A stretch of DNA of 64,000 nucleotides from Notospermus geniculatus (GCA_002633025.1 NMRB01000034.1:319223-383222), one strand, 5' to 3'; positions 44,347-55,510 are shown, numbered from the stretch's first letter. Notes: generated by a model from the sequence alone, not told the origin. Translations and numbers: made by a program.

Positions 44347-44605
44347 TTAAAGCAGCTCAACGTCCAAGTTGTAAACAAACTGGTTTGTTTACAAACAGTG
44401 GCCAGCAAACTAGTTTTATTCCTTCGTGAAGGTGGCAGCACCAGTAGTGCCCCGTGATCGTTAGACTGGTGACCGGTCCAGTGCAACTCACTCACGATAT
44501 TCACGTCAGTACAAATCACCGACAATAGGTGGCAGCACCGCAGGCGTCGCGTGGATAGAGAACCAGTGAGTGAGTGTTTACAACTTGGACGTCCAGCTCC
44601 TTTAA
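44347..44605. mobile_element. TTAA-type MITE of 251 bp
   Basis: The element proper is 44351-44601 between TTAA copies. The ends are AG(G/C)AGCT, then ACGTCCAAGTTGTAAAC, and the complement. It is related at the tip to 28446-28641. Confidence 0.8.
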
Positions 44606-44828
44606 GCCGTATAGACTCTGGTGTTTTTTGAATTCTTTTAGCATACATGTACTTTGTGATGGTGGTTCCAGATGTGCTTTTCATTATCAATGTGAATGGT
44701 GATGGTTTACATCTGTTGCGATTTTCTGGGAAAATGGTCTGATTGTTGAAGTTATGGCACCAGTTTTTCTGGTTTTGTGTGTTTAGGGGCATTCAAGGAG
44801 CAGCTCATTCAGCACTCACTAGATCCTT

Positions 44829-45328
44829 TTAAGCCTCACTTATGTCACCCTTACGTGCAGTCAGAACCAGTTGGCAACTGATAATCGGCACGTAGTTGGA
44901 ATTAATCAGTCATAACTACTAGGTGACATACATGTTAGCTCTCGGGCGTCAGCGAGTAACTAGTTGCAAACTAAAAACATCCAGATCCTGAAAATCGGAC
45001 GTGTTCAACTTCAGCAATTAGTTGACAACTGATCCTGCTTATCATTGTCGGCAGCACGCCCACGATAGCGAGGAACCGTGATACTGAGAAGACAGCCAAT
45101 GAAAATCGCTTCACATTCGACGACGCCATTTTGACTGATCACATGAGCGTCGAATCACCACGTTACGGTACTTAAAATCAAAAGAAATCTGTGTCGACAA
45201 GCATTCAAAAGACGGCGTAGTTCCAGGTAGTTGCGACCGATCGGTATTTTGGTGGCGACATAAGTTACCAGTTGCAACTTGTTGACGCTATTTCTATCAC
45301 AGCGTAGGGCGACATAAGCGAGGCTTTA
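44829..45328. mobile_element. TTA-type TIR element of 494 bp
   Basis: The element proper is 44832-45325 between TTA copies. The ends are AGCCTC(A/G)CTTATGTC(A/G)CCC and complement. The interior holds AACTAGTTGCAAACT/AGTTGCAACT words. The AGCCT tip and TTA target match 33250-34395. Confidence 0.75.
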
Positions 45329-45797
45329 GACGAGTTGAAAATACAAAATGACAACAAGAAACAGTGAGTCCGTTTCCCGGTGTGTTCCGAACAGTCATGA
45401 CAGTGGGAATCACACAGAAATATGGCCACACTGAAAAACGTTAAGCTAGTACCAGCACAATTTCTAAAATGTGACCCACCATGGCTAAAAGGCCCACATG
45501 GACCAAATTATGGACTCTGAGATTGTTGTATTTCCTGATTCTACATTCAGTAAGCTTTAAAATGAGATATAGCACAGGTCTGTATCTTAAAAAATGACAA
45601 AGTTACAGCATTTTGAAGTCGGGATGCATGGCAGGCCTTTTGATTGCTTCAAACTTGATACACCCTGTATTTTTCCCTTAATTTGGGCACACCTGAAGTT
45701 TGCCGCTGGGCCTTACGATTGCTTCAAACTTGCTCATTGGTCATTCAGCTAATGTATAAGAAATAAAACATTGTTTGTGAGCTGCATTTTGTTATCT

Positions 45798-46201
45798 TAT
45801 AAAGTATCCAAAGTGGTGTGCCATCAAATGTGTGCACTGTCGGTATTCAGATTGGGAAGACGAAATAGTTCGTACCGACACATTTACACACATCCGACGG
45901 CGCCTGTTCCTGACATGGGTGGGACGGGTGGGTTTCTTGAAAAAGCCAAAAGTTCCTGTACGTAAGTGTCCGGTTTATCGCACCTGCCCCCTGAATCCGT
46001 CCGTCCGAATCTATTGTTGGCTGGACCCCTTATCTCTGGATACATGACACACTATGACCATAGCATCCTTCCTCGCTCGCCGGCTCACCTCACCAAATCG
46101 GGGCTTCCAAAACCAACTGAATAATTCTGAACCTCACGTGACCATTGACGTCACACCACTTTGGATTATAAAGTATCCAAAGTGGTGTGCCATCAAATGT
46201 G
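45798..46201 (+). repeat. 369-bp promoter-like monomer, one full and one partial
   Basis: The unit runs from TATAAAGTATCC (45798) to the same word at 46167, a 369-bp period. Its end holds CACGTG, TGACGTCA and, about 20 bp on, TATAAA: an E-box/CRE/TATA arrangement. The second unit stops at the single N (46202). A near-identical pair lies at 48953-49396. Confidence 0.8.
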
Positions 46202-46234
46202 NTTCATTAACGTTACAGGCCGGGGTGATTGAAG

Positions 46235-46425
46235 CCAGTGTAGCAGTAAAAAGTGTCCCCCTGTAAAAAGTGTCCACTTCTATTGTTGAATGACGGAATA
46301 AGCAGCATGCGTATAGAAACCAATTGTCAGAGATTAGAATGTGACAATATGATCTTTTGTTCCCTGGACAGTTTTTCCTAGGACATTCTTTCCCTTCACA
46401 CCTGCCATTGTTCTTTCAGGAAGTG
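46235..46425 (+). repeat. Dispersed repeat, inverted partner of 28220-28385
   Basis: It contains AAAAAGTGTCC twice, AACCAATTGTCAGAGATTAG, and GGACAGTTTTTCCTAGGACA, matching the complement of 28220-28385. Confidence 0.5.
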
Positions 46426-46989
46426 AGAGGGGGATCGAGATATATGTCAGCTTGAACCTGATTGGATCACATCACCCTGCATTGGCAAAATGTCCGATTC
46501 TGACCAATCACCGAGAGCGTTCTTCCAATGGTCGACTCGTGTATCGAGCATTGTGTTCACCTGGGAATTTTAATGGGCTACGTCATCCAGACATGCCAGA
46601 TCTCAGGCGCGCGATTTTTAATGCATTTCAAGTATCAGGCGCGCGTGTTTTCATTCACGTCGATTTATTTTACGTGCGCGATGGTGCGCCAGCGCGATCG
46701 CGCGCCTCAAAACGCAGTCACAAGAAAATGTTTCATGTTTTCCCCTATAGTTGCGTGAAATACTGGTCGCTGATTAGTTGATGACATTTTGCGCCATGTA
46801 GCGTTCAGAAACATGATTTGGCCCCATCTGTGCCAGTGGTTGAGAGCGTGTTCCTTCCGAGTCTGCAAATGATTTTGTGAATGCATCGTCTGCTATCAGC
46901 TCAGGACCGGATATTCTGACAATTCGTACAGTAAAATTTGAATGACCAGCGTGGTTACTAAGCGACATTGTGGCATTTTGGACAATGGC
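46426..46989. other. Intergenic, nothing recognised
   Basis: CG-rich words (GGCGCGCG) near 46610-46700. No domain-bearing ORF. Confidence 0.35.
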
Positions 46990-47178
46990 TAAAGGCCCGT
47001 TTCCACTAGAGCGAATTCCGCGGCGGTTTCCGGCGAGCGGTGCGGTTTTCACAGGGCTTTGGATAATCCTTCGATGGTTTAACAATACAATGGCCTATTG
47101 ATTATCCCAATGCCTGTGAAAACCGCTCGGCTCGCCGCAAGACGCGGCAGAATCCGCTATAGTGGAAACGGGCCTTTA
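46990..47178. mobile_element. TA-flanked foldback MITE
   Basis: The element proper is 46992-47176 between TA dinucleotides. The ends are AAGGCCCGTTTCCACTA and complement, with GTTTTCACAGG/CCTGTGAAAAC inside. Confidence 0.7.
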
Positions 47179-47518
47179 TGCTGATTGAATGGCCGATTAC
47201 GCTGTTAATAGGCGTGATTTCTTATCTGCACTGGGTGATAGACATTAGTGACCTTTCGCACCCTCACGTTTAGGTGATCGACTACATTTAGTTATACGTA
47301 ACCGTAACCGGTGAAACGGTTTGGTTTTGGTGGTTTCGCAGAGAGACACGGCTATTGCCTAAGCCTAAGAACTATCCGTGAAGACCTATAGGTGTTTACG
47401 GATATTTCTTAGGCAAGGTGATGTAATGTTTTGACTGTGCTCGAGTCATACGAGTTCACCGAGGGCCCTACTGCGCTTGTATTGTGTGAGACGTGTTTGC
47501 GAGTGATCAATAACCGGG

Positions 47519-47784
47519 GTAAAGTGCTTTTCAGAATGTCCAGTCATTTTTGCACTCATTTTACTTTGCAATGGAACCAACCACAAACCACCAACTGGCC
47601 AATTACGTGTGCATGTCAATTCGCGGTTGACCGACTTCTAATAGGACTTGTTCAGGTCTGTACTCTGATTCAAGATAATCATGCAATAATGCACACGTAA
47701 TTGGCCATTTGTGGTTTGTGGTTAGGTTCCATTGCAAGGTAAAATAAGTGCAAAAATGACTGGACATTCTGAAAAGCACTTTAC
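47519..47784. repeat. Foldback of about 266 bp
   Basis: The arms GTAAAGTGCTTTTCAGAATG ... CCAATTACGTGTGCAT (47519-47615) and complement (47689-47784) surround a unique centre of about 73 bp. Confidence 0.75.
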
Positions 47785-47859
47785 CTTACAAACCGCACTC
47801 GCCTCACGCGTACCGTGCTTGTTACCCGTGAACTGCGGCCGGCTAGTGTATATAAGAAT

Positions 47860-47965
47860 CTTAAACACGAATTAGTAAAACCACTCACAATCTTGATAAA
47901 CCAATGCCTTGCAACAAACAGGTTTCCCGATAAATGAAGGTAGCAAACGTTATCCCAAAGTATAA
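47860..47965 (+). pseudogene. Fragment of the 49.4-52.3 kb retrotransposon RT
   Basis: AATCTTAAACACGAATTAG through AAACGTTATCCCAAAGTATA is about 90% identical by eye to 50399-50511, which encodes the stretch before the RT NYRPISLL motif. It is followed directly by the dispersed motif at 47966-48022. Confidence 0.7.
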
Positions 47966-48022
47966 ATGAAATGGTCCATGGACCATGTGCTCACCTGGGT
48001 GAATGTACCAGAAGAACAAATG
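47966..48022 (+). repeat. Dispersed motif, copy 3
   Basis: AATGGTCCATGGACCATGTG followed by CTCACCTGGGTGAATGTACC is the best preserved of the three copies (the others are at 6888 and 24632). Confidence 0.55.
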
Positions 48023-48089
48023 TCGACAATATGTTCAATCGAAATGTTCCCGAGAGCAGAAATATGACCAAGGTTATATACTTTCATGT

Positions 48090-48185
48090 GGTACAAACCG
48101 TGTTAAAATTGGCCCAGTAGTATTTGAAATATTCAAGGTAGTAGGTGTAGATAAACTAATGTCAATGACTGTACATGTCAGGTGG
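48090..48185 (+). repeat. Partial copy of the 57.6-58.5 kb foldback element
   Basis: AAAATTGGCCCAGTAGTATT through GTCAATGACTGTACATGT matches the right arm at 58430-58505. Confidence 0.7.
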
Positions 48186-48209
48186 ACTTGTATTTCTGGG
48201 GATATAGGT

Positions 48210-48400
48210 CCCCAGACTACAGGTACTATGATTAGACGTCCTTTGGACTGCAGTTCCCGAAATGGATGCCTGACGGATCAGCATTCATAGGAATATAGGT
48301 CCGGAAGACTACATATACTAGGATTGGAGGTCCCTGGGACTACAGTTACCTTTAAAATAGAAGTCTGGCGGATATGTTTTCCTAGGAATTAATGTCCATA
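48210..48400 (+). repeat. Decayed alternating-palindrome minisatellite
   Basis: GTCCTTTGGAC, GTCCCTGGGAC, TTCCTAGGAATTAATGTCC and TTCATAGGAATATAGGTCC words alternate at about 30-bp spacing. Same family as 37010-37230. Confidence 0.6.
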
Positions 48401-48696
48401 TTAAGTTAGATGGAGGACGACATGAGTACCAAATCTTGAACGTGTACTTACCTTAAAATTGTTCTTGGTTGTCCTTCGAATTCTTCTTGGGTGATAAAAC
48501 CTCTGTCATACTGACTGATAATGGTGCTTGGTCAAAGAAATTGGTCCCTTAATACAGGCTTACTGACCACAAATGACAGGACTTTCATCAGGGCCAAGCA
48601 AAAAGCCTCACGCGGATGCATAGAATCTTGAGTAACAAACACGTCGGCGAAAACAAAACTTCATTGAACGACATGGAAAAAGTAAAAATATATAAC

Positions 48697-48770
48697 GCCT
48701 GCCGAGATTCGAACCCGCAACCTCCAGATTACTAATCCCATGCCGTACCAATGCGCTAACGAGGCGAGCT
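48697..48770 (-). repeat. tRNA-Thr(AGU)-like segment, SINE head or pseudogene
   Basis: On the - strand: TAGCGCATTGG (A box), loop TTAGTAA (anticodon AGT), GGTTCGAATCT (B box). The anticodon stem has a mismatch and the acceptor arm is imperfect. It is the most tRNA-like of the five, but a working gene is not supported. Confidence 0.55.
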
Positions 48771-48952
48771 GCCAGAAGCGGGATTTTTTGCGCTACTGTC
48801 AGTTACTCTTTTGTGTTCCATGACCATATATTAATAGATCGTTCCATTATTTAGGACCTGTTTTTGGTAGGACAAGTGTTTCTTCCACTGCTGTGAAAAA
48901 AATGCTAGTCCGGTAGAAATAAAGGTCCTATCTTATAATATGACTCTGGGAA

Positions 48953-49396
48953 TATAAAGTATCCAAAGTGGTGTGCCATCAAATGTGTGCACTGTCGGTA
49001 TTCAGATTGGGAAGACGAAATAGTTCGTACCGACACATTTACACACATCCGACGGCGCCTGTTCCTGACATGGGTGGGGCGGGTGGGTTTCTAGAAAAAG
49101 CCAAAAGTTCCTGTACGTAAGTGTCCGGTTTATCGCACCTGCCCCCTGAATCCGTCCGTCCGAATCTATTGTCGGCTGGACCCCTTATCTCTGGATACAT
49201 GACATACTATGACCATAGCATCCTTCCTCGCTCGCCGGCTCACCTCACCAAATCGGGGCTTCCAAAACCAACTGAATAATTCTGAACCTCACGTGACCAT
49301 TGACGTCACACCACTTTGGATTATAAAGTATCCAAAGTGGTGTGCCATCAAATGTGTGCACTGTCGGTATTCAGATTGGGAAGACGAAATAGTTCT
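48953..49396 (+). promoter_or_regulatory. 369-bp monomers upstream of non-LTR element
   Basis: A full unit (48953-49321) is followed by about 75 bp of a second unit (49322-49396). Then comes sequence running into the retrotransposon relic. CACGTG, TGACGTCA and TATAAAG lie within 45 bp at 49295-49328. Tandem 5' monomers that carry promoters are known for some non-LTR elements (such as mouse L1); whether this is one is inferred from position only. The short tail of the unit also occurs at 55651-55720 and 60778-60843. Confidence 0.55.
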
Positions 49397-52325
49397 TCCC
49401 CGACACACTTGGTCTATTGGCCGTTCCGGTTCCATCCGAATGGCCTCCCCAGGCCAAGTGTCTCTTCATATTGAGGCACTCCCAATCTCCCCAATCTCAA
49501 TATGCAAGGGACACTTGGCCGCCGAGCAATCAGGATTATTGAAAATTAACCTTGTCAGGTTACATGACGTCGAACCTCTGCCATCAATTGAAATCGGCTT
49601 CCCTGGTCCGACCGGGCCTCGGGCCTCGATATTTATATCCACGAATCCTACCAATACAAAGTTATCGACAGCAATAATCTTCCCAATCTTTGGGAATGTC
49701 TCGTTCTCGAAATTAAATCTAAAACACACCCCACCAACAGTTCAACAGTCTAACTTGGAAATATCTTCCAGCCTCCCTGAACCAACGCCGAGTCACACAG
49801 TAATTTTAGAAATGACCCCTCCTAACCTTGACAAGACCACTGGTATGCTTACTCACCACTTTCAGACCATTTCCCATATTTTATCTGCACACGCTCAACA
49901 CCCATAACGAAGCAAACATCCCAAATTTATTCACATTAGGAAAAACCACCCCTGACTCAATAAACAGGCTTAAAGGAATCCATTTCCGGTAACACTTTCT
50001 CCTGGCTACCAAACCATCGCTTACAACAACTAAAAACTTACAACACCGTCCTACGCAGAACCATCCGACTTGCAAAAAATTGACCTCCTACAACAACACA
50101 TTTGACTCATGTAAAATGACATCAAGAAAACATAGTAGCAAACCCAAACTAACTTTCCCTGAATATCTAGAATAAATGGTTCAAAAAGAACCCATCGCCG
50201 ATAACCTTAACTCAATCCTACTTTCCCAACATCGGTACAAACCTGGCACGAATGTCCTTCAAAGACCACCCAGGTACTCGCACCCCCTACTCTTTCTCCT
50301 TCAGCCCTGTAAGTGAGGCCAGTGTACTAAAAATAATTTCTAACACCAACGCGAAATCCAGTTCCGGTTATGAAGGCCTCTCCACAACAATCCTAAAGAA
50401 TCTTAAACACGAATTAGCAAAACCACTCACAATCTTGATAAACCCAATGCCTCTTGCAAACAAACACGTTTCCCCATAAATGAAGGTAGCAAACGTTATC
50501 CCAAAGTATAAAAAAAAGGCCAAAAATCACTCATGACGAACTACCGACCAATATCACTCCTCCCAGCCATCTCAAAGATCTTCGAAAAAGCTATTCATGA
50601 ACAACTTATGAATTACTTCCTAAACCACCAACTTTTACATCCACACAAGTATGGCTTTCGAGCAAACCACCCAACCGAACTTGCTGCTGCACATCTAATT
50701 GATCATATCATTAATTACATTAGCTTCGTCTCCAACCGTAAACAGTATGTTGAAAATTGACCACATCAAATACGAAACGTGCCCTGCTAACGGACAACGA
50801 CGGCCGACGACGGACGACGGACGCTCGGCCATCGTATAAGCTCACCACAGGTGAGCTAAAAAGGCCAAAAATCACTCATGACGACCTACCGACCAATATC
50901 ACTCCTCCCAGCCATCTCAAAGATCTTCGAAAAAGCTATTCATGAACAACTTATGAATTACTTCCTAAACCACCAACTTTTACATCCACACCAGTATGGC
51001 TTTCGAGCAAACAACTCAACAGAACTTGCTGCTGCACATCTAATTGATCATATCATTAATTACATTAGCTACGTCTCCAACCGTGAACAGTATGTTGAAA
51101 ATTGACCACATCAAATCTGAGACAGAAAACATCACAGCAGGGGTGCCCCAAGGATCCATATTAGGACCTCTCTTTTTCATAATTTACATCAACGACATAC
51201 CACAATTCGAGCGACCTCCTAAGTAACATCTTATATGCAGATGACACCACCCTAATCAACTCTCCTCACAGACACGAAGCTGGTACTCAGATATCAAACC
51301 ACATTAATGCCGAACTCGATAAAGTTAATGACTGGATAATCGCAAACGAACTCTCCCTTACTATTGACAAAATAAAAATTCATGGTTTTCCGTCATCCCG
51401 GCTCCAATATTCCATCTCCTCTTTCCATTAGAATAAACAGCAGCAAAAACCTAGAGCGTGTCTCAATTTTCAACTTCCTTGGACTTGTTATAAATCAGAA
51501 TCTCACCAATTGGCAAGACCACCTTATCCATATTTTCACCAAGATCCTAAAGGCCCTTGGGACAATTCACAGATTGAAAAACTACTCTCCCTAACCCAGT
51601 CCAAAAGCCATTATACCATTCACTGACAACCCCTCATCTGAACTACCACATCCAACGAGCATACATTCTCCAGAAAAAAAAAACAATTAGAACTATTTGT
51701 AAAGCCCATCTCTTATCGCACACCATGCCTCTCTTTAAATCTTTAAACCTTCTTGCCCTCCCGGAACCTCTCCTCAAATTCTATTTCAAATATATGCATG
51801 GCAATCTCAACCTTAACTCAAACAACAATATCCATAACTATAACACCAGAAACCAATCTCGACTGGTCATTCCCATTCACAGACATTCCCTCACTAAAAA
51901 ACACTTCAAGTTCAAAGTGATTAAATTCATGAACACCCTGCCGCCAGACTGTACTTTTTGACAAAATTTTCAGCCACAGCTTCTCAACTATTACAGAAAA
52001 CTACACCTTCGACATTACGACCCTACTTGCCACATTCCAAACTGTTTCCTCTGCTCCTTACAGACTTTTTAGACCGATAAAAGATGAGCTACTTATCAAT
52101 TTCTTACATACCCTCTCCTTTTCTCCATGGTACTCCTCCACCCCCAACCTGTTCAGCCACCATGTAAATATATCATGTGTATATAACTATTGTATAATCT
52201 GGGGTGGCCCACACGCTAGCGGTCTCTATTGGCCTTAGTGTGGGTGTCCTCGACCATATACTTTGCACCTCTGGCTCATGTATTCTTCTTTTCGGTCAAA
52301 TAAATTAAATCAATCAATCAATCAT
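49397..52325 (+). pseudogene. Decayed non-LTR retrotransposon
   Basis: Frames broken by several stops and shifts encode, in order: an unassigned region (49397-50170), an RT lead-in (KSSSGYEGLSTTILKNL, 50357-50407), NYRPISLLPAISKIFEKAI (50533 onward), the palm with GVPQGSILGPLFFIIYINDI (51140-51205) and LYADDT (51231-51249), the post-palm region (FLGLVINQNL), and a C-terminus with HNYNTRNQSRL (51836-51870). The 3' end has AATAAATTAAATCAATCAAT repeats at 52300-52325. No endonuclease was recognised. The hairpin GGCCAAGTGTC...GACACTTGGCC lies at 49453-49520. Clade not determined. Confidence 0.8.
50518..51116 (+). repeat. RT segment duplicated around a 93-bp insert
   Basis: About 252 bp (50518-50769) is repeated at 50863-51114, offset 345 bp, with only a few differences. 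The 93 bp between holds ACGACGGCCGACGACGGACG and GCTCACCACAGGTGAGCTAA, the end of a different interspersed element. Confidence 0.8.
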
Positions 52326-52416
52326 CGACACCCACCAGAACATATATGTCACATCCCGTCAAATAACAGCGAATTCGAAACCCTAGTCACTGCAGAAAAC
52401 AACCTCCACTCTAACC

Positions 52417-52939
52417 TAGACTCGGGACCCAGTCGTTGTGTCGCTCCGGCCGCCGCGCTACACTCCACAAACGACTGGGAAAGCAGGCTGCAAAATCAGC
52501 GGCTAGCGTACCGACAACAACAACGGATGTGAATGAGTTCAGCCAATCAGAAACTGCGTCTTCAACGGCCGTCGTCTGCTCTTTGCAAGATGTCAAATCA
52601 GCTGAATTATATCGCAACTTTCTTCGAGGTCAAGGACGGTATCCTGGTGCCTAATTCGATGCTGTGTGCGATAAGCAGTATTTACGGATAAAAAATATCC
52701 TGCTAGTGACTTTGAAAAGTTTCTAGACGGGCGAGAGGCTCTGGTAAATTTCATCAATAACAACCAATCAAAAGTGTGCCAGATTTCCCCTAGTAGATTG
52801 CTTTCGGGCAATTTCGTTGGTCGAGATGGTCGTTGTGGTCGTCGGTACGCTAGCCGCTGATTTTGCAGCCTGCTTTCCCAGTCGTTTGTGGAGTGTAGCG
52901 CGGCGGCCGGAGCGACACAACGACTGGGTCCCGAGTCTA
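52417..52939. mobile_element. TIR element with about 100-bp ends and TA duplication
   Basis: The element proper is 52419-52937, flanked by TA. The ends are GACTCGGGACCCAGTCGTTG and complement, nearly perfect over about 100 bp through GGCTAGCGTACCGAC. The interior (52530-52835) is non-coding. Confidence 0.8.
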
Positions 52940-53175
52940 TAGTAAGTAGGGTCCGCGGGACCCTAACTCCTAGGATTCTAAGTCCTACGGACCCTGACTC
53001 TTAGGAATCAAAGTCCTACGGTCCTGGACAACTAGGAACTGTAGTCCTAGGACCAAGATTCCTAGGAACCAATGTCCTAGGACTGCGCCTCCTTAGGAAT
53101 AGAGGTCCAACATTTAGAAAAAGTGGTCCTAGGTGGACTTCCGTTACGATAGAAATCTAGGATCCCAAGTCCTAC
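52940..53175 (+). repeat. Alternating-palindrome minisatellite, diverged
   Basis: GTCCGCGGGACCC, GTCCTACGGACC, GTCCTAGGAC and TTCCTAGGAACCAATGTCC alternate. The two halves of the GTCC..GGAC palindromes change together between units. Confidence 0.7.
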
Positions 53176-53216
53176 TCAAAATTAAAGAAAACTTTAGGGT
53201 TGATATACATGTACAT

Positions 53217-53311
53217 CTGCGAATGAAAAATATGTGCAGAATACTTCGAGTTATGCACATGATGTACATGTACATAACTCAAAGTATTCTTCACATATTT
53301 TTCATTCGCAG
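53217..53311. repeat. 95-nt long hairpin
   Basis: CTGCGAATGAAAAATATGTG, CAGAATACTTCGAGTTATG and complement pair over about 38 bp around an ATGTACAT-rich loop. It could be a microRNA-like precursor by shape, but a MITE remnant is more likely given the surroundings. Confidence 0.6.
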
Positions 53312-53544
53312 TGAGGTGTCGCAATTTGAAAACTTGCGCCAAGCACGACCTGATGAAAATAGGGCCGTGATTTGGTCCCTGCGGGGGATATAGTCATGAC
53401 AAGATCACCCTCGATAAAATGTCATATAAAGTGCATATAACTCCGGTTAGAGCGCACTATGGCTCTGTTCCTCTCCGGAATATCCTCGCCAGGCACATCG
53501 TTCCACACTTGCCCTTTCAGGCGTCGATACATCAGGTCCTCCCT

Positions 53545-54230
53545 CGGACCCGTTTTCCCAGGAATGCAAGCCCGCCGGACCTGCTTTCCTCGGAATGCAA
53601 GTCCGCCAGACCTGCTTTCCTCGGAATACAAGTCCGCCTGACATGCTTTTCTAGACATACAAGTCCACAGACCAACATTCCTCGAAATCAGAGTCCGAAG
53701 ACCAACGACAAGAAATCGAAGTCCAAAAGACAATAATGATCGAAGATGACAAGAAAAAAAATATTTAGACAAAAAACAGTTGCCCGACAGGTAGTCTCGA
53801 ACCCGCAGTATTTGCCTGATGTGCAGGTCCCCGAACCACTACACCACGAGTGAGAGGCTGACCGACGACCGAATATTTTAGCTATTTGAATGCATGTCTT
53901 ATTAAAGAGCTATAGATTCTATTGTGCATTTAATACAACAGGGGAAGGACTTCGGTTACGGTGGACTTAGATTTCTGTCACTGTTGTAAAAGAAATCTAA
54001 GTCCCCTAGTAATCAGAGTCCTGTACCTTTTATATAGGATTGGTAACCCAGGAACGGAAGTCCGGGTAGGACAATGGTTCCTAAGGAATGGGGGCCCGAA
54101 GTGCCTCCATTCCTAAGTAACCAAGGTCCGTGGGACCTTGGTTCCGGGCGGACCTGCATTTCTTTCACACCGGGACACATAGAACCCGGGACGCAAAGGA
54201 CCCGGGACACATAGAACCTGGGACGTGGAG
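53545..54230. repeat. Second composite of minisatellite, tRNA-like segment and tail
   Basis: 53545-53720 holds about four 31-bp units (GGAATGCAAGTCCGCC). 53766-54065 matches 37497-37800. 54045-54225 has decayed units with a GAATGGGGGCCCGAAG/ CTCCATTC hairpin and GACCTGCATTTCTTTCACAC, an end shared with 60845-60965. Confidence 0.7.
53779..53852 (-). repeat. tRNA-like segment, second copy
   Basis: It is homologous to 37522-37593 but with an extra base in the B box (GGTTCGAGACT), so pol III promoter function is less likely. Confidence 0.55.
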
Positions 54231-54588
54231 TCTGTCAAGGCAATGGGCGGAATTTATAAAACGTAGCAAAAGCTTACAAGCCAAAGCCCGCCGAAGGCCA
54301 AGCTTTTGCTTGTCAAGGAGAAGCACAAGTCAAAGAATTTGCTCACAAACATATTCATAATCAGTTGCTCAACCTAATGACCTCTTCTCAGATAAAGCCA
54401 AGCAAGATTTTCTATCTGATGAAGGTAATGCTCGCAAGACAAAGCTTCTGCTAATTCTCATAGGGGGTTGCTTCTTCTATGAAGCAAAAGCGAATACCTC
54501 TTCAAGAAAAAGCCCAGAAAAAGCAAATGTTAGTTTTTATGAATTCGGCCCATTGAATGACGTAAATGCTCAGATCGGCTCATGAGCC
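54231..54588 (+). repeat. Degenerate AAGCTTTTGC-rich sequence
   Basis: AAAGCTT(A/C)/CAAGCTTTTGCTT and GAAGCAAAAGC words recur loosely. No gene was recognised. Confidence 0.35.
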
Positions 54589-54650
54589 GTGGTTACACTA
54601 CATAAAATCCCCGGATTTTTTGCGGTCTCACCTATGAATTGCCGGGCTTN
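54589..54650 (+). mobile_element. TIR element (family T1), truncated at single N
   Basis: AGCCGTGGTTACACTACATA starts the family seen at 10745-11208. The copy stops at N 54650 after 62 bp, where unrelated sequence begins. Confidence 0.65.
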
Positions 54651-54654
54651 CCTC

Positions 54655-55510
54655 GCAGTATCACTCATCAGGACCTTTCCCGTCCAACATTCCTGAGGGT
54701 CACATAGCATTAGGTCTTTCGGCCTGCCCCACCGAGCACCAGGTTTTCCAGCCTATCCCACACAGGGATTACCGTCCAGCATGCCTGAAGAATCACATAG
54801 CATCAGGTCTTCCCGGCCTACCCCACATAGGGATTATTATCCAATACATGTATACCTTAAGAACACCTACATCAGGTCTTCCCGCGGCCTATCCCACGCA
54901 GGGATTTCCGTCCCTAACATGCCTGAAGAACGGCCATGTAGAATTAGCGGAATCAGCAGATCTGGCGGATTTAGCGGATTCTGTATAAAATTGAATAAAA
55001 TTCAATGATGCATGGAAACTAATTAAGTAATACATGTATTATTTTTCATGCCTCCCACAGATTACAAAGGACGGCGAAAGTAGGCCTACCTTTTACAGTC
55101 GGTAATCCAAATTAGCGGAACAAAAATGGTCTGCAGGAATAGTTCGGCCAGTTGCGGTTCGCGACGCTGTTGCGGCTTTTCCATTATAACCTGTGGAACA
55201 CATAGAACACTTGAAAAATTATATTGCTAAATTAACTTCCATTTATTATCAAATTTTATTCCATTTTATACAGAATCCGCTAAATCCGCCAGATCCGCTG
55301 ATTCCGCTAATTCTACATGGCCCGGAAGAACACATAGCATCAGGTCTTCCCAGCCTATCCCACACCTGGGGATTACCGTACATGCCTGAAGAACACATAG
55401 CATCAGGTCTTCCGGCCTGTCCCACATAGGGATTACCGTCCAATATGCCTGAAGAACACATAGCATCAGGACCTCCCGGCCTATCCCCGCGCAGGGATTA
55501 CCGTCCAAAC
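54655..55510 (+). repeat. 64-bp minisatellite split by a foldback element
   Basis: Units with GAAGAACACATAGCATCAGG, TCTTCCCGGCC and GGGATTACCGTCCAACATGC fill 54655-54942 and 55319-55510 in the same orientation. Between them is a foldback (54943-55318) with arms CCATGTAGAATTAGCGGAAT, CTGGCGGATTTAGCGG and complement. The array was evidently interrupted by the foldback insertion. Confidence 0.75.

Noticed and set aside
48697-48770. Working tRNA-Thr gene
   Set aside because: Mismatches in the anticodon and acceptor stems; SINE head or pseudogene fits better.
49209-49907. 232-codon ORF at the start of the second retroelement as a host gene
   Set aside because: It begins inside the repeated 369-bp monomer and continues in decayed element sequence without a known domain.
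54655-55510. CRISPR-like array
   Set aside because: Units are contiguous 64-bp tandem repeats without unique spacers, in a eukaryotic genome and with no cas genes.
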